Assembly (NCBI RefSeq): GCF_041897535.1
Contig: NZ_CP169217.1
Coordinates: forward strand, 2,232,001 to 2,296,000
From: Methylomicrobium lacus_A
GTDB taxonomy: Bacteria; Pseudomonadota; Gammaproteobacteria; Methylococcales; Methylomonadaceae
Direction of reading: 5' to 3'
Length of the DNA stretch: 64,000 nucleotides
Position numbers and translations under genes: made by a program. Positions 59,076 to 64,000 of this stretch are shown one piece after another (within the stretch, counting starts at the first letter, position 1; each line of letters begins with the position of its first letter). Below the pieces are notes generated by a model. That model was given only the letters and a program-made list of their open reading frames with translations. It was not told where the DNA came from and searched no databases.

Positions 59076-59924
59076 ATGTCTTACAGCACACTCATCAGCG
59101 CCGATGCGCTACGGGCGCAGCTCGACAATCCGGACTGGATCATCATCGACTGCCGGTTTTCTCTGGCCGACGCCGAACTCGGCGCGAAAAATTACCGCCG
59201 CGGGCATCTGCCGAATGCGCGCTATGCCCATCTCGACAAGGACTTGTCGTCCGCGATCACCAGTCAGAAGGGCAGGCATCCCCTACCCGATTTTCGCGCC
59301 TTGAGCCAAAAGCTCGGCAATTGGGGCGTCAGCAACCGGAGCCAGGTCGTCGTTTACGACGATGCGGGCGGCGCTTTCGCGGGACGCCTCTGGTGGCTGC
59401 TGCGCACTCTCGGCCATGACAAGGTGGCGGTACTGGACGGAGGCATCAAGCTGTGGCAAAAGAAGGGATATCCGATCACGACCGCGCTGCCTGTGATTCA
59501 AGCGACGACCTTCCGGCCCTACCTGCAAGAATCGTTTTGGCTGACCGCAGGCCAAGTCCAAAACCGTCTCGCCGACAGATCGATTAGCCTGATCGATGCG
59601 CGCACGCCCGAGCGTTACCGCGGCGAAGTGGAACCGATCGACCCCGTAGCGGGGCACGTAAGGGGCGCGGTCAACCGGCCTTTTCAGGCCAATCTCGCCG
59701 GCAGCGGCGAATTCCTGCCTCCCGAGCAGTTGCGTAAACAATTCGAGACCCTGATCGGCGATAGATCGCCGGAACAGATCGTGCATATGTGCGGCTCCGG
59801 CGTGACCGCCTGCCATAATTTACTGGCCATGGAACATGCGGGACTGAAAGGCTCGAAACTTTATGCCGGCTCGTGGAGCGAATGGATCCGCAATAAGAAC
59901 CGGCCCATCGCCAAAGGCAAATAA
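59076..59924 (+). CDS. sseA: 3-mercaptopyruvate sulfurtransferase
   Basis: Two-rhodanese-domain enzyme that moves sulfur from 3-mercaptopyruvate or thiosulfate. Seen: 282 residues; inactive N-terminal rhodanese domain (LGHDKVAVLDGG); linker; and active C-terminal domain with Cys239 in the six-residue loop CGSGVT, which is the mercaptopyruvate rather than thiosulfate type. Tightly linked to the quinone oxidoreductase gene upstream and a methyltransferase gene downstream (about 42 bp). Confidence 0.92.
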   Translation: MSYSTLISADALRAQLDNPDWIIIDCRFSLADAELGAKNYRRGHLPNARYAHLDKDLSSAITSQKGRHPLPDFRALSQKLGNWGVSNRSQVVVYDDAGGAFAGRLWWLLRTLGHDKVAVLDGGIKLWQKKGYPITTALPVIQATTFRPYLQESFWLTAGQVQNRLADRSISLIDARTPERYRGEVEPIDPVAGHVRGAVNRPFQANLAGSGEFLPPEQLRKQFETLIGDRSPEQIVHMCGSGVTACHNLLAMEHAGLKGSKLYAGSWSEWIRNKNRPIAKGK

Positions 59925-59966
59925 CCTCCGCCCCAAAAGGCACTTTTCAACCGATTGGTTCAGCTC

Positions 59967-60584
59967 ATGAAAATCGACAGCGCCACGATACAACAGCGAT
60001 ACGACCGGCTCGCGCCCTATTTCGACGGCATCGAGGCGATGATGGAAGGCCTGTTTTTCAGAAGTTGGCGGAAAAAACTTTGGGCATCCGTCGAAGGTCA
60101 ACACATTCTGGAAGTCGGCGTCGGCACCGGCAAGAATTTCGACTATTATCCTGCCGACGCCAGAATCACCGCGATCGATTTCAGCCCGAAAATGCTCGAA
60201 CAGGCCCGGCGCAAAAAGGCCAGAAAGCAGGTCAATGTGGAGCTGGAACTGATGGATGTGCAGTCGCTGCATTATGCGAGCAACAGTTTCGATACGGTCG
60301 TCGCCTCCTTCGTGTTTTGCTCGGTGCCTGCGCCGATGAAGGGCCTGAAGGAATTGCACCGGGTCTGCAAGCCGGGTGGCCGGGTCATATTGCTGGAACA
60401 TGTGATCAGTGCGAATCCGGTCTTGGCCGGCATCATGAATCTGTTGAATCCCATGGTCGTCTCGTTGGTCGGCGCGAATATCAACCGCAATACGGTCAAA
60501 AACGTGCAGGCCTGCGGCTTCAGCCAGGTGCGCGTCGACGAACGTAGCAGCGACATCATCAAATTGATCGTAGCGGTCAAATGA
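59967..60584 (+). CDS. class I SAM-dependent methyltransferase
   Basis: A 205-residue Rossmann methyltransferase. Seen: N-terminal RYDRLAPYFDGIEAMMEG, SAM motif ILEVGVGTGKNFDYYP, AIDFSPKMLEQARRKK and the post-I/II motifs VVASFVFCSVPAPMKGLKEL and CKPGGRVILLEHV. The C-terminus is weakly hydrophobic (MNLLNPMVVSLVG). The general look is of UbiE/PmtA-type lipid or quinone methyltransferases, but the substrate cannot be named. The ATG was preferred to a TTG 12 bases upstream. Confidence 0.82.
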   Translation: MKIDSATIQQRYDRLAPYFDGIEAMMEGLFFRSWRKKLWASVEGQHILEVGVGTGKNFDYYPADARITAIDFSPKMLEQARRKKARKQVNVELELMDVQSLHYASNSFDTVVASFVFCSVPAPMKGLKELHRVCKPGGRVILLEHVISANPVLAGIMNLLNPMVVSLVGANINRNTVKNVQACGFSQVRVDERSSDIIKLIVAVK

Positions 60585-60638
60585 CCGGAAAATGTATCTT
60601 GAGCGCCGGATTTGAGTAGAATATAAGGAGTTTTTTAA

Positions 60639-61265
60639 TTGATAACTGACGTGAAGCCAAAAGTAGACGATTTAGTGCAAACGCCGATACCCACCCGGCA
60701 CGGCGAATTCATCCTGCATTATTACAGCAACACGCTCGACGACAAGGAGCATGTCGCTCTGGTCAGAGGCAAGGTCGACGGCGTCGAGCATGTCCCGGTG
60801 CGGATCCATTCCGAGTGCTTTACCGGCGACGTGCTCGGTTCGAGGCGCTGCGACTGCGGCGAACAGCTCGACATGGCGATGCAAATGATCGCCGAAAGAG
60901 GCGCCGGCATCCTGATTTATCTGCGTCAGGAAGGCCGCGGCATCGGCCTGTTGAAAAAGCTGCAGGCCTACAACTTGCAGGATGCCGGCTTGGATACGGT
61001 CGATGCGAACATTCACCTGGGCCATCTCGCGGACGAGCGCGAATACGACATTGCCGCGCTGATTCTGGAGTCGCTCCAGGTCAAATCGATCGAGCTGATC
61101 ACGAACAATCCGAAAAAAATCGAAGGCCTGCAAAAGCTCGGAGTCGATGTTGCAGGTCGGATCCCGATTGTTGCTTCGGCCCACAATGACAATCTCGATT
61201 ATCTGAAAACCAAAGCCAAAAAGATGGCGCACATGCTGTTTGAACGCAAAAAGGACAACGACTGA
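60639..61265 (+). CDS. ribA: GTP cyclohydrolase II
   Basis: Opens riboflavin synthesis from GTP, giving the diaminopyrimidine intermediate. Seen: 208 residues; zinc cysteines in SECFTGDVLGSRRCDCG; the loop YLRQEGRGIGLLKKLQAYNLQD; and TNNPKKIEGL. TTG start with AAGGAG 8 bases upstream. Shorter than the usual housekeeping RibBA and lacks a DHBP synthase part. It is the second GTP cyclohydrolase II of the window, the other being fused RibBA in the sulfur island. Confidence 0.94.
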   Translation: MITDVKPKVDDLVQTPIPTRHGEFILHYYSNTLDDKEHVALVRGKVDGVEHVPVRIHSECFTGDVLGSRRCDCGEQLDMAMQMIAERGAGILIYLRQEGRGIGLLKKLQAYNLQDAGLDTVDANIHLGHLADEREYDIAALILESLQVKSIELITNNPKKIEGLQKLGVDVAGRIPIVASAHNDNLDYLKTKAKKMAHMLFERKKDND

Positions 61266-61299
61266 TCTCGGCGCTAAAATCTCCCCTTCTGCAAAATGA

Positions 61300-61325
61300 A
61301 AATGGCCGCATCATGCGGCCATTTC
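61300..61325. terminator. terminator-like hairpin after ribA
   Basis: AAATGGCCGCA, loop TCA, TGCGGCCATTT, 35 bases after the ribA stop. Short A/T ends on both sides. Confidence 0.7.
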
Positions 61326-61391
61326 GTATAGCTCAAACGGGATAATTCGCTACGGCGATGTCAGACCGATCACTCCTTGAGCGATGCCTGC

Positions 61392-61556
61392 CTACCGTAG
61401 GTAGTGACAGAAAACCGCGAACGACCACAAGAAGATCGCCGTAATCGCATCGAAGGTATAGTCATGATCCAAGGGGTCAGGACCGTCAATACCTGCAACA
61501 GCGTTTACACGACTTCGATGCGCCAGCCGGGGCTCCGAGGGTCGCGCTGACGACAT
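61392..61556 (-). CDS. possible 54-residue membrane peptide or gene remnant
   Basis: A short ATG-started frame on the minus strand, ending in a hydrophobic helix (FDAITAIFLWSFAVFCHYLR). No ribosome site is clear. It lies in an otherwise gene-poor stretch and may be the surviving tail of a lost membrane protein. Real only if conserved elsewhere. Confidence 0.2.
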   Translation of the reverse strand: MSSARPSEPRLAHRSRVNAVAGIDGPDPLDHDYTFDAITAIFLWSFAVFCHYLR

Positions 61557-61731
61557 TCGGTTACCCGATCGTCAGCAGGGTATCCGCCGAGAACTCGGCA
61601 GAAGACGTCATGCTAAAGGCTGATATAAAAGAAACAAATATTACTAAAGCAAAGGGTTATTCAGGCTTTCGGAACCAATAAGAAGACTTTTTTTCCTCCT
61701 CTTCACAATTCATTTTCAACAGGCACAGCGC
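61557..61731. other. non-coding stretch
   Basis: Together with 61326-61391 this has no open frame, tRNA or clear regulatory motif that I can support. Base composition drops to AT-rich near 61640-61700. Confidence 0.4.
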
Positions 61732-62016
61732 TCAGCGCGGTTGAGCCGGCGATTGTTCAGCAACTCCATCCATCGTGGAGACAATTATCTCAAGCACTTT
61801 CCATGCCATAGCTAAACCTTGTACCCCACGGCTAGGCGGGATTGCCTGCAAACGATTAGGCGGCTCAATCATTTGTTTCAGATTGGCGCCAAAACCGGCC
61901 GTTTTAGTGCGATCTTCGACCAAGTACCACATAATTCCTTGCAACTTCCCTGGCATTCCTTTCGCAAAACCGCTGCCCAGATCGAATTTGGCAAAGAGCG
62001 GTGTGTCAAATGACAC
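61732..62016 (-). CDS. hypothetical protein, possibly a fragment
   Basis: A 94-residue frame with a GTG start on the minus strand. The sequence is protein-like (GIMWYLVEDRTKTAGFGANLKQM, then GVQGLAMAWKVLEIIVSTMDG) but matches no family I recognise, and no ribosome site is visible. A competing plus-strand frame covers the same bases. Could be a small gene or a remnant. Confidence 0.3.
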   Translation of the reverse strand: MSFDTPLFAKFDLGSGFAKGMPGKLQGIMWYLVEDRTKTAGFGANLKQMIEPPNRLQAIPPSRGVQGLAMAWKVLEIIVSTMDGVAEQSPAQPR

Positions 62017-62112
62017 AGTCCGCCTGCGCGAAATGCCACGGGCGCTTTCTCGGTATTAAGTCGAACGCCATTCCGCCGCGGACAGCTTTTGGCGAAGCCA
62101 AGAGCGCCGGCA

Positions 62113-62955
62113 TCAATACAGCCGATACCTTGCCAAATAACCGAAATGATCCGAAACGGCCGGATAGAAATGATCATTGAAAATCATATCCATCGACTCG
62201 ATCCGCAACGGATGACCATTACGCTTGAAGATATAGTCGATTCGACAAGGCGGATGATGTTTCCAGCCTTCGATCTGGCCACGATAACTCGGCTCATAAA
62301 AGCGCTCCGGGTGCAGTTCATGGAACTGATCGACATACTCGGCATTGCCGACGACATGGCGATACGCCTGACCGCCTGCGGGCGCGTTGAAATCACCCGC
62401 GATCAGATCACCTCTGGCGCCGAAATGCCGGCGCGAATCGATCAAGCACCGCAAATTGGCGTATTCTTCGTAAAAACCGTGATGCGCCCAGCTCAAATGC
62501 ACATTCGCGATATGCAGCAAGCCGAACCACGGCACATCGATGCAGGACAGGGTCACATTGCGCGACATGTAATTGTCTTTGCGCCGATCCTGGGACACAT
62601 AGGCCGAATAATTATGCCGCATCGGGTAGCGACTCATGATCGCGGTACCTTCCCGCCAACGGTAAAAACCGATGTGGCTCCAGTCCTGATGTATGTGATA
62701 CCAAAGCCCCCAGTGGCGCAATTTACTGCAAATCCGGAACGCCATATTCGAAGGCGACTCGCCGTAGGGATGCGTGACCGGATCGTGCATGTACTCGCCG
62801 ACCTCCTGAAAACAGATCAGATCGATTTGCAGATGCGCAATCGCCTCCGCGATGATCCGCACCTCCCGCTCATGCCGATGCATCGCATCAAACGGGCAAT
62901 CACTCTGATGCTGCTGATAGGTATGCAAATTTAGCGTTAGCAGCGAAAGTTCCAT
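62113..62955 (-). CDS. endonuclease/exonuclease/phosphatase (EEP) family protein
   Basis: A 280-residue metal-dependent phosphohydrolase with the DNase I-like fold. Seen: LSLLTLNLHTY (Asn ligand), LICFQEVGEY (catalytic Glu), IANVHLSWAHH, IAGDFNAP (Asp/Asn) and SDHFGYLARY (Asp-His). No signal peptide. The set of catalytic residues is complete. Substrate could be nucleic acid, phospholipid or sugar phosphate; context does not help. Confidence 0.85.
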   Translation of the reverse strand: MELSLLTLNLHTYQQHQSDCPFDAMHRHEREVRIIAEAIAHLQIDLICFQEVGEYMHDPVTHPYGESPSNMAFRICSKLRHWGLWYHIHQDWSHIGFYRWREGTAIMSRYPMRHNYSAYVSQDRRKDNYMSRNVTLSCIDVPWFGLLHIANVHLSWAHHGFYEEYANLRCLIDSRRHFGARGDLIAGDFNAPAGGQAYRHVVGNAEYVDQFHELHPERFYEPSYRGQIEGWKHHPPCRIDYIFKRNGHPLRIESMDMIFNDHFYPAVSDHFGYLARYRLY

Positions 62956-63064
62956 AAACGCCGGCGGATTGTAAGCCTGGAATTACAAAGTTGGGCTTAT
63001 ATTAGCCGGCAAATATGTAAGTTTGATGACCAAAGGTAGGATAGGATGCCGACACACTTCGCGA

Positions 63065-64000
63065 TCAGAACGCGATGTCGTCCCGCAACACCGTTTCGAC
63101 CAGCTTGACCCAATAAGCCGCGCCGACCGGCAAGATCCGATCGTTGAAGTCATAATGCGGATTATGCAGCAGACAACTGTTATGCGATGCGCCGTTGCCG
63201 ATCCAGAGGTAGCAGCCCGGTTTTTGCTGCAACATGAACGCAAAATCCTCCGAGCCCATGCACGGCGTGGGCTGAAGATTGACGCCTTCCGCTCCCGCCA
63301 CCGCGATCGCCGCCTCGGTTGCGAGGGCCGTCTCGGCTTCGCTGTTGAAGGTAACCGGGTAACCCGGATTTTCCGGATTGAAGGCAATTTCCGCTGCAAC
63401 GCCGAGCGCGGCACAGACGCCGTCGACGATTTGGCGGATTTTCTCGCCGATCGCCTGCTGCACGTCGGTTTTGAAACAGCGGAAGGTGCCGCGAATGACC
63501 GCCTCTTCCGGAATCGCATTCCAGGTATTGCCGGCATGCACCTGAGTGAGACTGACCACCGCCGAATCGGCCGGATCGATCGTCCGGCTGACGATTGTTT
63601 GCAGCGCATTGATGATTTGCGCGGCCGCGACGATCGCGTCGGTCCCCAGATGCGGCATCGCGGCATGGGTCGCCCGGCCCTTCACGCGGATTTCGAAACA
63701 GTCGAATGACGCCATCATCGGCCCCGGCTTGACCGCGAAATGGCCGACCGGAATATCCGGGAAATTGTGCATGCCGAAGACCCTGTCGACCGGAAATTGC
63801 TCGAACAAGCCGTCATCGATCATCTGCTTCGCGCCGGCGCGGCCTTCTTCGGCCGGTTGAAAGATGAACACGGCCGTGCCTTTGAAATTCGGCTTTTCGG
63901 CCAATAATTTGGCCGCGCCGAGCAGCATCGCGGTATGGCCGTCATGGCCGCAGGCGTGCATTTTGCCGTGATGTGCGGATTTATACGCAAACGTATTCTT
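63065..64000 (-). CDS. M20D amidohydrolase (hippurate hydrolase-like), 5' end outside the window
   Basis: Metal-dependent hydrolase that removes acyl groups from amino acids. The frame is open to the window end (coding upstream of MHACGHDGHT continues as FAYKSAHHGK), so about the first 90 residues are missing. Seen: MHACGHDGHTAMLLG with metal-binding Cys and His, IFQPAEEGRAGAKQM with the catalytic Glu pair, GRATHAAMPHLGTDAI in the dimerisation lid, and the final metal ligands in MGSEDFAFML and SHNSCLLHNPHYDF. Related to HipO, AmaA and N-acetyl-diaminopimelate deacetylases; the substrate is not determined. Confidence 0.9.
   Translation of the reverse strand, partial: KNTFAYKSAHHGKMHACGHDGHTAMLLGAAKLLAEKPNFKGTAVFIFQPAEEGRAGAKQMIDDGLFEQFPVDRVFGMHNFPDIPVGHFAVKPGPMMASFDCFEIRVKGRATHAAMPHLGTDAIVAAAQIINALQTIVSRTIDPADSAVVSLTQVHAGNTWNAIPEEAVIRGTFRCFKTDVQQAIGEKIRQIVDGVCAALGVAAEIAFNPENPGYPVTFNSEAETALATEAAIAVAGAEGVNLQPTPCMGSEDFAFMLQQKPGCYLWIGNGASHNSCLLHNPHYDFNDRILPVGAAYWVKLVETVLRDDIAF

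Overview
The window is chromosomal DNA of a moderately GC-rich gammaproteobacterium. Protein wording, the 16S-tRNA-Ile-tRNA-Ala-23S-5S rRNA order and several GC-rich dispersed palindromes resemble methylotrophic or methanotrophic Methylococcales. That placement is inference: no methane- or methanol-oxidation gene lies in the window.

Layout. (1) 1-5.4 kb: zinc-ribbon membrane protein, NAD-type isocitrate dehydrogenase, aconitase B and the ZapE ATPase. (2) 5.4-17.9 kb: an organosulfur island with an SfnR-like sigma-54 activator and a minus-strand operon (FMN reductase, acyl-CoA-dehydrogenase-like protein, OsmC protein, SfnG, DszC/SfnB-like monooxygenase, RibBA, SsuD, MetY). A divergent amidohydrolase and a FadL-type outer-membrane porin flank it. 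All three transcription units start at sigma-54 promoters with GG-N10-GC spacing. A perfect 30-bp palindrome lies between two of them and a diverged copy lies at the matching distance from the third. (3) 18.3-27.2 kb: DAHP synthase, a ThiS-ThiG fusion, TrmB, a dynamin-like GTPase, PyrE, HemW and a SWIM-domain protein. (4) 27.4-37.4 kb: vitamin B12 region. A cobalamin riboswitch controls btuB and a BtuM-like membrane protein. A convergent operon holds rubredoxin, its reductase, BluB, CobT, a membrane AlbA_2 protein, CobS, CobC, CobQ and CobU. (5) 37.7-42.0 kb: unknown small proteins, the RtcB-archease RNA repair pair and a cupin. (6) 42.0-53.7 kb: two almost identical complete rRNA operons in direct tandem on the minus strand, period 5,849 bp. 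(7) 53.7-64.0 kb: TyrS, an M23 peptidase, ErpA, ArgC, a quinone oxidoreductase, mercaptopyruvate sulfurtransferase, a methyltransferase, a second GTP cyclohydrolase II, a degenerate-looking 0.8-kb stretch, an EEP-family phosphohydrolase and a truncated M20D amidohydrolase.

How the genes work together. In the sulfur island, FMN reductase and RibBA would supply reduced flavin to SfnG, SsuD and the acyl-CoA-dehydrogenase-like monooxygenases. These release sulfite from sulfones and sulfonates, and MetY can fix reduced sulfur into homocysteine or methionine. In the B12 region, BtuB and BtuM would import corrinoid, and CobU/CobS/CobT/CobC/CobQ with BluB would finish or remodel it with a self-made lower ligand. 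No operon for early corrin-ring synthesis is visible here.
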